In this document: positions 1 to 11,258 of the stretch, one piece after another
Numbering within the stretch: position 1 is the stretch's first letter
How the letters are laid out: every line of letters begins with the position of its first letter
DNA from: Strongylocentrotus purpuratus
Taxonomy: Eukaryota; Echinodermata; Echinoidea; Camarodonta; Strongylocentrotidae
Length of the DNA: 64,000 bases
Assembly (NCBI RefSeq): GCF_000002235.5
Contig: NW_022145609.1
Location: forward strand, 32,713,301-32,777,300
Direction of reading: 5' to 3'
Translations under genes and position numbers: made by a program
Notes under the pieces: model-generated
What the model was told of the DNA's origin: nothing
Database searches by the model: none
Seen by the model: only the letters and a program-made list of their open reading frames with translations

Positions 1-83
1 ATCAAAATCATCATAAATGTGGCAGAGTCTTGGTAAAGTAACAATCACTTACACAGAAAGATGTATATGGGACAACATATATA
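1..83. repeat. partial copy of a MITE also seen at 9.2 and 32.9 kb
   Basis: The text around 25-80 (cttggtaaagt, then aagatgtatatgggac) matches 9290-9345 and 32930-32985. Only the distal part of the family lies inside the window. Bases 84-271 show nothing I recognise. Confidence 0.55.
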
Positions 84-271
84 GTGTCGGGGCTAGTACT
101 ACCCTGATTTTCTTATCTTTCTGTGCTCATTACTCAGCCAGTATACATTTTCTTCCAAAATTGTTTGGCACATGACATTTATTTCTAATCTTGAACATTC
201 AGTGTAAGTTTCGTTAGGTTCTGTGAGAATTCATTTCCTTTTTTTTACCAGAACTCAAGATTATCTTTAAT

Positions 272-1531
272 AAGCGCGAAGCACAAAAGTAGCAATCTGC
301 AATGCACATCAGACAATCCTGGACAGTGTAAACATAGATGAACTCTGTGACGATTTCGTGATGAGATCGGAGACAAGGAGAAAGATTTTCGGACGTTAGT
401 ATGACTTATAAAATAGTTCCCTAGTTGTTATGTTGTTTCCGTTCACCCTTTAAAAAAAAAATAAACGTCATTGTATCTTTATTTTATTTTTTTCACTCAT
501 TTTATTTCCTGATATTTCCTTAAACATTTTTCATTTTTGGAGAAAGATTATTATGTCACAACTTATTTGTGACACAACTTATTTTTAGTGGGGAAACTGA
601 ATTGAAACAAGGATTAATATAGAGAACAGTACAACGAATCGTCTTCTTTCTCTAATAATTTATCGAACAGGGCAAAGCTGTTAGGGGGCAACTGAATTCA
701 GACGTGGATTACGAGTAATAATCAAATGAAACGTCAAAGTACACGATACGACTAATCGTCTTCTTTTACTAATAATTTAATGAAACGTGAAAGCTTCCGT
801 GCTACGCGCGGAATGGGCGAAAATGAATACAGACAAGGAATAAGAGTAATAATTTATTGAAACATTAAAGCTTCCGCGCTTCGCGCGGTAGGGGGGAAAC
901 TGAATTCAAGGACACTAAACAACAAATCGTCTTATTCTAATAATATAATAAAATGTGAAAGCTTCCGTGCTTCGCGCAGGAATGGGCAAAAATGAATTCA
1001 GACAAGGATTTAGAGTCGAGAATGGTACATAGAATCATCTTCTTTCTTTAATAATCTAATGAAACGTCAGAGCTTCCGCGCTACGCGCGGGGGAAGGGGA
1101 ACTTATTTCAAACATTAATGATTAAGAGTCGAGAATGGTACATCGAATCGTCTTCTTCTTTAATAATCGAATGAAACGTCAGAGCTTCCGCGCTACGCGC
1201 GGGGGAAGGGGAACTTAATTCAAACATTAATGATTAAGAGTCGAGAATGGTACATCGAATCGTTTTCTTTCTTTAATAATCGAATGAAACGTCAGAGCTT
1301 CCGCGTTACGCGCGGGGGAAGGGGAACTTGATTCAAACAAGGATTAAGAGTCGAGAATGGTACATAGAATCGTCTTCTTTCTTTAATAATCTAATGAAAC
1401 GTCGGAGCTTCTGCGCTACGCGCGGGGGAAGGGGAACTTGATTCAAACTAGGATTAAGAGTCGAGAATGGTACGTAGAATCGTCTTCTTTCTTTAATAAT
1501 CTAATGAAACGTCAGAGCTTCCGCGCTTTGC
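272..1531 (+). repeat. dispersed block copy 1 with ~110-bp satellite array
   Basis: Bases 272-570 are repeated almost exactly at 2604-2900. From about 575 a tandem array follows, with monomers of 110-112 bp (gag of 'gagtcgagaatgg' at 1126, 1238, 1348, 1458). Each monomer has a CG palindrome (CCGCGCTACGCGCGG or CCGCGCTTCGCGCGG) followed by a G-rich spacer and 'aatcgtcttcttt'. About eight monomers are recognisable and the distal ones are the most alike. Other arrays are at 2.9-3.7, 4.77-5.47, 22.3-23.7 and 47.1-47.8 kb. No convincing coding potential: 110 bp is not a multiple of three. Confidence 0.85.
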
Positions 1532-1573
1532 GCAACTTGCCACACTCTTCTACCACTTTTATTATGAGGGAAA

Positions 1574-2200
1574 TGTAAGACTTATCATTGCCATGATCAT
1601 AGAGGGGAAAATAGATAGAAAGAGAGACACAGAGACACAGAGGGAGACATAGTTTGGAAAGAGAGGGAACGGAATAGTTTGAAAGGTAAGAAGATTGCGT
1701 ATATGTGACAACAAATGATGTTACAATACACGTGCCCTTTGAACGGCCGAGCAAGGTAAACAGCCATGTAAGCGGTCTTACGCATATAGATTTTTCTAAA
1801 CAAACATAATACTAAGTAATACACCTGTCATACCAACGATACCAACATCAGATCATCGACAACAGACCTAAGCAAGAATGACACTACCGTCCAAGGTTAA
1901 GAATCGGTCGATTATGATTCGGTTCGGTGATCTGACTGTATCAGTAATCAGAATGAACCAGGAAGCAATATGAATAAAAAAATATATTCCTAATTCAAAG
2001 CAAAGACAAATTAAGGAAGCAAATCGGATAATACCACATACATGTTTGAGGTGACGAAACCACTCCACTTGGCTTGCTCGTACATTGTTATTACGGTCTT
2101 AGTTGATGGTTTAGTGTTTTGTTTGTTAAGAAAGATTGATATGAATATGCGTGGGATATCTTTACACTGGTATATCTTCTGCAAGTCACACTTATAGGCA
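1574..2200. repeat. complex dispersed repeat unit, copy 1
   Basis: It starts at 'tgtaagacttatcattgcc' and runs to 'gcaagtcacacttatagg'. The same order recurs at 4018-4396 plus 6628-6880 (split by a transposon) and, diverged, at 57786-58280. This copy keeps the uninterrupted sequence 'ctgtatcagtaatcag' (near 1945) that serves as the empty site for the element at 4397-6619. No gene is seen. Confidence 0.75.
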
Positions 2201-2300
2201 TGGATGTCGATCCCGGGGGAGGGGGCGGGGATATATCCCCCCAATATTTCAGGTGGGGGGGGGGGATGGCCTGTACAATAATCCCCCTCAATAATTCACC
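2200..2300. mobile_element. G/C-rich MITE fragment
   Basis: A short stretch with poly-G tracts ends in 'atggcctgtacaataatcccc'. The reverse complement of 49080-49175 has the same order (GGGGCGTAAATCCC end, poly-G, tggcctgtacaat). It is probably a decayed non-autonomous DNA element inserted in the complex unit. The termini are not defined here. Confidence 0.4.
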
Positions 2301-2603
2301 ATAAAAAGAAAATAAAAAAAATGAAGAGAAAAATTAATGATGAGAGTCCGATGAGAGTAGTTAATAGTTATTACTCGCAAGATGACCATCAATATACACA
2401 TTTTGCTATCTCATTTTCATAATACATACATATATATGACGTAAATAAGACAACCATATATGAGACAAGAATAAATTGAATTCTCGCTCATACGGCTTCA
2501 TCAGGAATTGATGAATTTATTCAATTTGTTCAATCAACAGCATCATAGAAATGCAGTGCGCCGAATGCAAAGACGCAGCATCAACAGCAACGAGCTAAAT
2601 GTT
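2301..2603. other. no recognisable feature
   Basis: AT-rich sequence between two repeats. I see no supported gene or element. Confidence 0.5.
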
Positions 2604-3752
2604 AAGCGCGAAGCACAAAAGTAGCAATCTGCAATGCACATCAGACAATCCTGGACAGTGTAAACATAGATGAACTCTGTGACGATTTCGTGATGAGATC
2701 GGAGACAAGGAGAAAGATTTTCGGACATTAGTATGACTTATAAAATAGTTCACTAGTTGTTATGTTGTTTCCGTTCACCCTTTTTAAAATTCACGTCATT
2801 GTATCTTTATTTTTTATTTTTTTCACTCATTTTATTTCCTGATATTTCCTTAAACATTTTTCATTTTTGGAGAAAGATTATTATGTCACAAATTATTTGT
2901 GACACAACTTATTTTTAGTGGGGAAACTGAATTGAAACAAGGATTAATATAGAGAACAGTACAACGAATCGTCTTCTTTCTCTAATAATTTATCGAACAG
3001 GGCATAGCTGTTAGGGGGCAACTGAATTCAGACGTGGATTAAGAGTAATAATCAAATGAAACATCAAAGTACACGATACGACTAATCGTCTTCTTTTACT
3101 AATAATTTAATGAAACGTGAAAGCTTCCGCGCTACGCGCGGAATGGGCAAAAATGAATACAGACAAGGAATAAGAGTAATAATTTATTGAAACATTAAAG
3201 CTTCCGCGCTTCGCGCGGTAGGGGGGAAACTGAATTCAAGGACACGAAACAACAAATCGTCTTCTTATTCTAATAATGTAATAAAATGTGAAAGCTTCCG
3301 CGCTTCGCGCAGGAATGGGCAAAAATGAATTCAGACAAGGATTTAGAGTCGAGAATGGTACATAGAATCGTCTTCTTTCTTTAATAATCTAATGAAACGT
3401 CAGAGCTTCCGCGCTACGCGCGGGGGAAGGGGAACTTATTTCAAACATCAATGATTAAGAGTCGAGAATGGTACATCGAATCGTCTTCTTTCTTTAATAA
3501 TCGAATGAAACGTCAGGGCTTCCGCGCTACGCGCGGTTGAAGGGGAACTTGATTTAAACAAGGATTAAGAGTCGAGAATGGTACATAGAATCGTCTTCTT
3601 TCTTTAATAATCTAATGAAACGTCAGAAGGGGAATTTGATTCAAACAAGGATTAAGAGTCGAGAACGGTCAAACGAATCGTCTTCTTTCTCTAATAATTT
3701 AGTGAAACGTAAAAAGCTTCCGCGCTTTGCGCAACTTGCCACACGCTTCTAC
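2604..3752 (+). repeat. dispersed block copy 2 with ~110-bp satellite array
   Basis: The first 300 bases match 272-570 at an offset of 2332. The satellite portion (about 2909-3730) has roughly one monomer fewer than copy 1, so the offset falls to about 2199 by the shared end 'gcaacttgccacac' (1532 and 3731). The two blocks therefore duplicated as a segment and the array length changed later. Confidence 0.85.
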
Positions 3753-3834
3753 CACTTTGGTTGCTTTGATCCATTGCCGAAAATATTTTGGCACCTATCA
3801 TCCCCCCCAACCACGGATACAAATCGATACCCTT

Positions 3835-4396
3835 GCTTATATGAGAATTAACGTGCGGTAAGTAGGTGCTTCAATTACTCAGTCAGTCAGGTTATATCGC
3901 CGTTCTTGTGGCCCTTTTTTACCGCTGATCCTCTACCGGCCGCCCCAGAGCTGTGGGCAGTGGTGTCGTCAGTGGTGCCGGTCACGTTTTCAGCAATTAG
4001 GGGGGGGGGGGGGGGGGGATGTAAGACTTATCATTGCCATGATCATAGAGGGGGAAATAGATAGAAAGAGAGACACAGAGACACAGAGGGAGACATAGTT
4101 TGGAAAGAGAGGGTACGGAATAGTTTGAAAGGTAAGAAGAGTGCGTATATGTGACAACAAATGATGTTACAATACACGTGCCCTTTGAACGGCCGAGCAA
4201 GGTAAACAGCCATGTAAGCGGTCTTATGCATATAGATTTTTCCTAAACAAACATAATACTAAGTAATACCCGTGTCATACCAACGATACCAACATCAGAT
4301 CATCGACAATTAACAGACCAAAGCAAGAATTACACTACCATCCAAGGTTAAGAATCGGTCGATTAGGATTCGGTTCGGTGATCTGACTGTGTCAGT
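3835..4396. repeat. complex dispersed repeat unit, copy 2, left part
   Basis: 3848-4008 ('gagaattaacgtgcggtaag' to 'cagcaatta') matches 6880-7042. 4018-4388 matches 1574-1947. Its continuation is displaced to 6628 by the transposon at 4397-6619. A poly-G run (about 4001-4018) separates the two parts. Confidence 0.75.
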
Positions 4397-4483
4397 CAGG
4401 CGCGGATCCAGGATTTCTTAGGGGGGTTTTTTTTTTTTTGGTCCGAAAATAAATCGTAACGACTCAGCCAGCCGCTAAATAAG

Positions 4484-4527
<44 letters not shown>

Positions 4528-6627
4528 AGAGGACACTTTTTTTTTGGTCTCGAAATTTGAAAATTTTACATTTTGTTCCGTTGGGGGGGGGGGGGGGGTG
4601 TGGTCACCTTTTTTAGGTCAGCCATTGGCATATTTTTTTTTGTAAAAAAAAATCACAGAAAAGGGGGGGGGGGGTTGCTCCAAAATACACACATAAAAAA
4701 ACCGAAGGGGGGAGGGTCTACCCCCTAACCCCCTCCCCCCTTCCGTACGTGCCTACTCGTCTGAAAATAGTTTTTCCCCTCCCGCGCGAAGCGCGGAAGC
4801 TTTTACGTTTCATTAAATCATTAGAAAAAGAAGACGATTCGTTGTACAGTTTTTTTTACTCTTAATCCTCGTCTTAATTCATCCCCTCTCCCGCGCAAAC
4901 CTCGGAAGCTTGTACGTTTCATTAAATCATTAGAGAAAGAAGACGATTCGTTGTACCGTTCTCGAAAATAATCCTCGTCTGAATACAGCTTTCACGTTTC
5001 ATTAAATCATTAGCGAAATAAGACGATTCGTTGTGCCGTTATTACTTTTAATCCTAGTCTAAATTCAGTTTTCCCCCGCTTCGACGTTTCATTGAATTTT
5101 TAGAGAATGAAGACGATTCGTTGTTCCGCTCTCAAAAATAATTTAGTTTCGCCCACCCGCGCGAAGCGCGGAAGCTTTTACTTTTCATTAAATCATTAGA
5201 GAAAGAGGAAGATTCGTCGTACCGTTCTCGACTCTTAATCTTTGTCTAAATCAATTCCCCCCCCCTTCCGCGCGAAGCGCGGAAGCTTCGACGTTTCATT
5301 AAATTACTATAGAAAGAAGACGATTCGTTGTACCGTTCCCGAAAATTATCCTCGTCTGAATTAAGTTCCCCCTGCCCTCCCCCGCGCGTAGCGGAAGCTT
5401 TGACGTTTCATTAATTCATTAGAGAAAGAAGACGATTCGTTGTACCGTTCTCGACTCTTAATCCTTGTCTGAATTTCAAATATGTTCTTTGTCTATTCCC
5501 CTTTTTTCCTACGTCCTCTTCCTTTACACACCTCTCTTTTTTGGCCGGCGTTTATTGGGGGATCACCCCACCGCCCCCTGGCTACGCGCCTGCTGTCAGA
5601 TGAACATATGTTGATACCTTGTCCGCCCCGGAAGCTCATGGGTTTAAGGTTTTAATTTACGGTCAGATTAGCATTCAGGAGTCCGCCTTAGCGCCCTAGA
5701 CGGGGTCCAGGGGGGCAGAGCCCCGGAAGTTCAGGAGATTAGGCATTTTAATACGGTCAGATGAGCATTATTTTGATACCTAATTGTTACAATGGCAGGT
5801 CACTAATTGGCTTGGGGTTCATGGGGGGAGCCCCGGAATCTCAAGGGTTTTAGGCACTCAATTACGGTCAGATGAGCATCTAAGGGCCCGCCTAAGGGCC
5901 CTAGGTGGAATCCAGGGGGCAGAGCCCTTAGGATTTTAGGCATTAATTTTAATCATGGTCAGATGAGCATATTTTGATACCCCATTATAATGTGACACTG
6001 GCAGTTAACTATTTTTTCTTTCTCGCTCTCTTTCTTTCTATTTCTCTTTAATATACTTTTTCAAAGAAAGTGTGGGGGGAGGGGCTCGAGGATCCCGATC
6101 CCCGCCGTTCCGCGGGCCCTGATATGTAGGCATCTCAAGAAGCATTTTCTTGTCTGGCTGTAAATTTAGGAATTTGTCATTTTCCAACAAACGCATGAAG
6201 TGAGGAAAATTATCTCATTTCAGCATTATTTGTTAACCACCGTTATGGAATTATAAATAAACCACGTTTGAATTCTATTTCTCCACCCCCCCCCCTCCGA
6301 TCTACACCTTGTTGGCGGGAAAATTGCAACTGATATCCCCCTTCTTTTCTTTTCTTCTTCCTATTTTGTCCTTCCCTTTATCACCTCTTTATCTTTTTTC
6401 TTTCCCTTTCCTTCCTTCTCTTTTATTTTTTTATTGGGGGGAGGGGGGAAGGGGGAGGCAAGTCCTCCCCCCGATCTCCTTCTTCCCTCTTTTCTTTTCT
6501 TCTTCCTCTTCTTTTTCCCCTTTCTCTCCTCTTTCCCTTCTTTTCCTTCTCTCTCCCTCTCCTTTTTTTATTTGGGGGGGGGGGGGCAAGGCACGCTCGC
6601 CCCCCTGGATCCGCGCCTGGTGTCAGT
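4389..6627. mobile_element. hAT-like non-autonomous element carrying satellite, copy 1 (with TSDs)
   Basis: The element proper is 4397-6619. It starts CAGGCGCGGATCCAGG and ends in the inverted CCTGGATCCGCGCCTG. The 8-bp target duplication GTGTCAGT lies at 4389-4396 and 6620-6627, and the uninterrupted site is visible near 1945. CAG...CTG ends and an 8-bp duplication fit the hAT superfamily; no transposase is present. Inside, in order: a poly-G tract, about seven reverse-oriented 110-bp satellite monomers (4770-5470), a second repeat built on 'cagatgagcat' (5590-5990), and a pyrimidine-rich tract (6330-6570). The perfect target duplication suggests a recent insertion. Superfamily assignment rests on ends and TSD length only. 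Confidence 0.85.
4770..5470 (-). repeat. ~110-bp satellite array inside hAT-like copy 1
   Basis: Monomers have CCGCGCGAAGCGCGG at about 4784, 5158 and 5267, with degenerate versions between. Spacing is 109-114 bp. They are inverted relative to the arrays at 0.57-1.5 and 2.9-3.7 kb. Confidence 0.85.
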
Positions 6628-7047
6628 AATCAGAATGAACCAGGAAGCAATATGAAAAAAATATATATTCCTAATTCAAAGCAAAGACAAATTAAGGAAG
6701 CAAATCGGATAATACCACATACATGTTTGAGGTGACGAAACCACTCCACTTGGCTTGCTCATACATTGTTATTACGGTCTTAGTTGATGGTTTAGTGTTT
6801 TGTTTGTTAAGAAAGATTGATATGAATATGCGTGGGATATCTTTACACTGGTATATCTTCTTGCAAGTCACACTTATAGGAGAATTAACGTGCGGTAAGT
6901 AGGTGCTTCAATATTACTCAGTCAGTCAGGTTATATCGCCGTTCTTGTGGCCCTAATTATCTACCGCTGATCCTTTACCGGCCGCCCCGGAGCTGTGGGC
7001 AGTGGTGTCGTCAGTGGTGCCGGTCACGTTTTCAGCAATTAGGGGGG
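6628..7047. repeat. complex dispersed repeat unit, copy 2, right part
   Basis: It continues the sequence interrupted at 4396 ('aatcagaatgaaccagg') through 'cacttatagg' and on to 'cagcaatta', after which the next unit begins at 7048. Without the 2231-bp insertion the unit is about 800 bp. Confidence 0.7.
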
Positions 7048-8572
7048 AAATGTAAGACTTAGTATTGCCATGATCATAGAGGGGTAAATAGATAGAAAGA
7101 GAGACACAGAGGGAGACATAGTCTGGAAAGAGAGGGTACGAAATAGTTTGAAAAGGTAAGAAGAGTGCGTATATGTGAAAAGAAAATTAAAGGTAGAGAG
7201 AGAGAGAGAGAGATAGAGGGAGGGGATTGAGAAAAGAGAGGAAGAGCTTTAAATTGTTTTCAAGATTTGATGAAATTGACATAGATGTCCGCTTATCGCT
7301 TACATATAAAAATGAGTACTGATGGTTAGATTATTCGCTGTGAAAGAAACTGTTAACAAAAACTGTACATAGGATAAAAGTTGAAGTAGGCCTACACTAT
7401 GATGTTTTGGAATAACCGAAAGTCACATACATGGTACAAAACAATGGGAACATGGGACTACACACACAAGTTGACAGTGCTCAACCTTCTTTTCAATATA
7501 CAATCATTCCTATATATTCATCTCCTTTCTAGACAACTATAATGAAAGGGATAGTTGAGTTCTGTTCTCAGATCTCAAATGCCTTCAAAGTGCATGGTTA
7601 TCGTTCTTATTTTTATCTATATATGACATTTCTAGTGCTCTTTTAGGACCTAAAATTGCTAAGAGGGTAATTTTAGACCCCAAAATGTGTGATATTTAGC
7701 CAATACGATCATATCAATTCAGCTCCACTTAAAACAAAATACGGTGACCATTATAATAATAACAATACATGGGCCGGATGATTGCGCGTAATATAACCAA
7801 CACGAAAAAGCCACCATCCGTATTGGCTGAAATACAACGTAATAGGCGCTATTTTATTTTTTCAATGGCTTTCAACGGCTGGTTTAAATTATCAAGTATT
7901 TGTGGTGGTACACAAGTATTAGAAATCGTTATATTTATGGATATTTCAGCCGTCTCTAAACTGATTTTGATCGTATGTTCTTTCAACAGAAGAACAGCCT
8001 TTGGCTGAAGTTGGTGCCGTGCAAAAATAAAATAAACTGAACTGAACTGAACTGAACAGTCAGTTTTTCATTTCTCACAAAAAAATATTTTGTGTAGCGC
8101 CCTCTGCAACAGAACTCAACTATCCCTTTAAGTAATCACGTGACTACTCTCCGGTACTGAACAGTAACTCACTTTCGATATAAGTGTGTGTTAGGTCGGA
8201 TGGGTTAAGTGATTGTTTTACAAGACTGGTACTATTATAGTAATTGTCGACTTTGTATAGCGCTTAATTCTACGTTTATAAGCGATTTCCACTTTGATCA
8301 TTTACGCCGGTCTATGTACCTGAAGCACAACTTCGTTGTTACTATGACGACAAACATTTCATGTATTATTTGCCTGAAATTCATGTTCGTTTCGTCATCT
8401 TCAATTTCAGTTTTTTGTTATGTTTGTATATGTTTGTATAAAGCATAGCAAACATTTACATGTTATTGTAATCGATGAATAGTCTTCATGGTTGCTGCAA
8501 ATGTTTTTCGTTTCCCATTTTATTAGCAAGCAAGGGAAATATTAAAACTTCATGAAGGTCTTGGATCTGAAT
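7048..8572. repeat. complex dispersed repeat unit, copy 3 (related to the 58-64 kb array)
   Basis: 'tgtaagactta' through a GA microsatellite (7195-7215) to 'ggatctgaatt' matches 58787-61070 in order, apart from an ~800-bp segment found only in the right-hand copies. It is interrupted at 8572 by the DIRS-like fossil and resumes at 14421 ('attatgttttattttctcg'). It has no coding signature. Confidence 0.75.
7545..8135. mobile_element. MITE with AAAGGGATAGTTGAGTTCTG inverted ends
   Basis: The left end 'gaaagggatagttgagttct' (7545) and right end 'agaactcaactatcccttta' (about 8113-8132) are near-perfect inverted repeats. The same pair bounds the equivalent segments at about 59303-59830 and 61630-62165. 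It is part of the complex repeat, so it inserted before that repeat multiplied. Confidence 0.65.
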
Positions 8573-9149
8573 TTTACTACGTAATTTTTTGTGAGAAATT
8601 ACATGAGAGATCCCGTGATGCGCATGCGCGGTCAATTCGTTTTGCAATTGGCGGTCACACAACGTCGACTGTGATTCCTCACAGTTTTCTTTCGTTTTTA
8701 TACCCTAAACGACTTTTTCGCCGTTCGCCACAATTTCCGATTGAGTATTTATTTATTACTCCGACTTTTCCTTGCTTTTTGGAGTTACTCCGTCATTTTC
8801 CGACTTTTGGTAGAGTATTTTTCACCGGCGGAGACCACAGCATAAGTGCAGCAGGCGAGACGTCGGCACAGCCAGACGCACGCCATAGCTCCGGCCGCGG
8901 GCATGGGAGTAATAGCTGCCGTTGTTGGTACCGGTACACTGCAAGTGATCGAGCTACAAACATTCGAAGCCCGTCGGGCTCGATTCAAAGTTTTACTTCT
9001 AGCAAGAACTAATCCAAAAAGGGGCTCGATCAAATCTGACAAAAGGAAATCTAAGATGACAAAGAAATCACCACAGCCTCAAAAGGCAGTTTAGATCTAA
9101 CCCAATTTTGGGGATAGACTGGACAGACTCGAACTTAAACTAACTGTCT

Positions 9150-9526
9150 TATAAAGGTAAAGACCAGTAATGGTCATGCGATTGCATTGTGAAAGAAACG
9201 TTGTGGAATCGATCAGAAAAGGTTGATCATCTAGCATCTAGCATCTGCAAGGTTCTGGAATCATCAAAATGATAAGAAATTTGGCCCATTCTTCGTAAAG
9301 TTACAAGCACTATACACAGAAAGATGTATATGGGACTACCCTATCTCTCCCACCAGACCATGAGAGAAATAAATTTACCAAATATATGAATTAGTAGGCG
9401 GTTTCCCGGCAAATTTTTATCATCATGTATTAGTCAAAACATATTCTTTCACATGATTGGTAATGAGAGCTTCCATTTCATTTTTTGAAATTGGGGCGTT
9501 GCCAATACTGGTCTTTACCTTTAAGC
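9150..9526. mobile_element. MITE nested in the DIRS fossil
   Basis: The ends 'aaaggtaaagaccagta' (about 9153) and 'tactggtctttaccttta' (about 9505-9522) are inverted repeats. The interior ('catgcgattgca', 'atgtatatgggactac') is shared with 32788-33174 and the window start. It inserted after the DIRS element. Confidence 0.6.
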
Positions 9527-10842
9527 TCTTGTGGGCAAAATCATGGAAAGTCTCCCTCAGACCATGTATCACGGCGCAGCCGGGAACTTATACTTTGCGC
9601 TCTTTTCAGAGCCGAGCTGTGGACTTTATGGATACCTCAGACATCGACGAACCTCTTGCCGGTCAAGCCTTAGTTTAAGGTTTATGATCATTGTGAGGAT
9701 TTTTCTGAACATGAAATTAAAGGAGGTAAATCTAGAGCTAGTTGAACCTAAGCTCGCAGCTAAATTTGCTCAATCTAGTGAGATTGGAGAACCAGTTAAT
9801 AACGATTTGGTCAGTTCGGCAACCTGCTTAATCTCACACCAGTTGGAGGGGAAAATCCTAAATGAGATTGAGGAAAATAAAATCCTGTACCACAAGTAGA
9901 CCTTATTTTACAAGGGTACAGCTCTCCACTTCACTTGATGCGTCTGATGACGTTATCTCCTTTTCACAGCAGGATGCTTTGACTCTGTTGAGCAATGCCT
10001 TTTTTGAACCTTTAACTCTTTCGCAAGCATCTGATCAGTAGACATGAACGCTTGCTTCACGCACCTCTGCTACTCTGCTAACCCACATCGATGGTTGGGA
10101 AACAGTTATTTGGTGATCGATTTTTCAAATTTAATGAACATTTTTGCAGGAACATCAGAAGGCCACAGCAAGGGTGATGAGGCCGCAAAGTATGTTCAGC
10201 TCTAGTCAGCACAGCCATCAATATCACCCCTACGCCAAATGTCAAGTCCAAGTACCATGATGCCGGATGGACGCTGTCCTCCAGACATCAATTTTCCAGC
10301 CGATCAAACCTCAAGGCTGGTACAATGTAGTTCCAACAAGCCTTTTTAGGCAATCCAGCCCCATCAGGGGCAGACACTCCATCAGAAGGACAGACATCAT
10401 AGCAGCACCCCGCCTCGGCTGGGAGCAAAACGACAATTCTACAAGAAGAATTAGACAGCACCAGCCTCGAAGAGGTAGGACAGATTCTCACTCTAAAATG
10501 TCAAGTTTTAACCTTGTTGGAGGTCGACTGAACCAATTCTATGATTATTGGTGCAATATTACATCAGATCCTTTTATTTTGGCTGCGGTGCAAGGGTACA
10601 GACTTGAATTTGACCCACAGTTCATGCCGCCCAAAATATCTAAGCCTTACTTCCAATACAAGTCCTATGAAACAGTACAAGCTGCTTTAAGCAATGAAAT
10701 TGCGAAGCTTTTTGGATAAGAATGTCATTGAAATGAGCATTCATGAAGAAGGCGAATTTATTTCAAACATTTTCACTCGCCCCATGAATAATGGTGGGTT
10801 TGGTCTGATTTTGAACCTCTCAGACCTTTACATAAACCTTCA

Positions 10843-11258
10843 GTATCACCCCCCGGCCCCCCCCCCCCCCCCACTCAGGGGTCGGAATGACCGCATGCGT
10901 GTTGCCAAAATGTCCGGTAAAGGGGTACTTTTCGTGCGACAAAGTCCGGCCCGAGAATGGTAAAAAAAGGGGTGTATTTGACTTTCACCCGGAGATTTCT
11001 TCAAAAAAGGGGTGTTTTTTTCTTTTTTTTTCTTATCTCTTTGGACTCCTGAGAAATTATTCCGAATTTAGGGGGGTACATTGAGTATTTTTCCTGATTT
11101 AGGGGGGTCTCCAAAGCAGGAAAAGGCCGCGAAAAGCCCGCGAAAGGGGGGTTCGAAAATGTTGGCAGTCCTCAGATAGGGGGTGCTTTAAAAAATAGGG
11201 AACGAGCATATGCGTACCCTAAATAACACTGAGTGGGGGGGGGGGGCGGGGTATCACC
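10843..11258. mobile_element. poly-C/poly-G-ended non-autonomous element, copy 1 (with TSDs)
   Basis: The element is 10851-11250 and is flanked by perfect 8-bp duplications GTATCACC (10843-10850, 11251-11258). The inverted ends are a long C run then ACTCAG on the left, and CTGAGT then a long G run on the right. The interior has 'gtccggcccgagaatgg' and 'gggaacgagcat'. A second copy with the same interior and ends is at 48190-48807. There is no coding capacity. It is inserted in the reverse transcriptase region of the DIRS fossil. Confidence 0.8.

Noticed and set aside
272-2604. The 2332-bp offset of the left blocks equals the right-hand tandem period
   Set aside because: The repeated contents differ, and the left offset shrinks to about 2199 within the block, so I treat the equality as chance.
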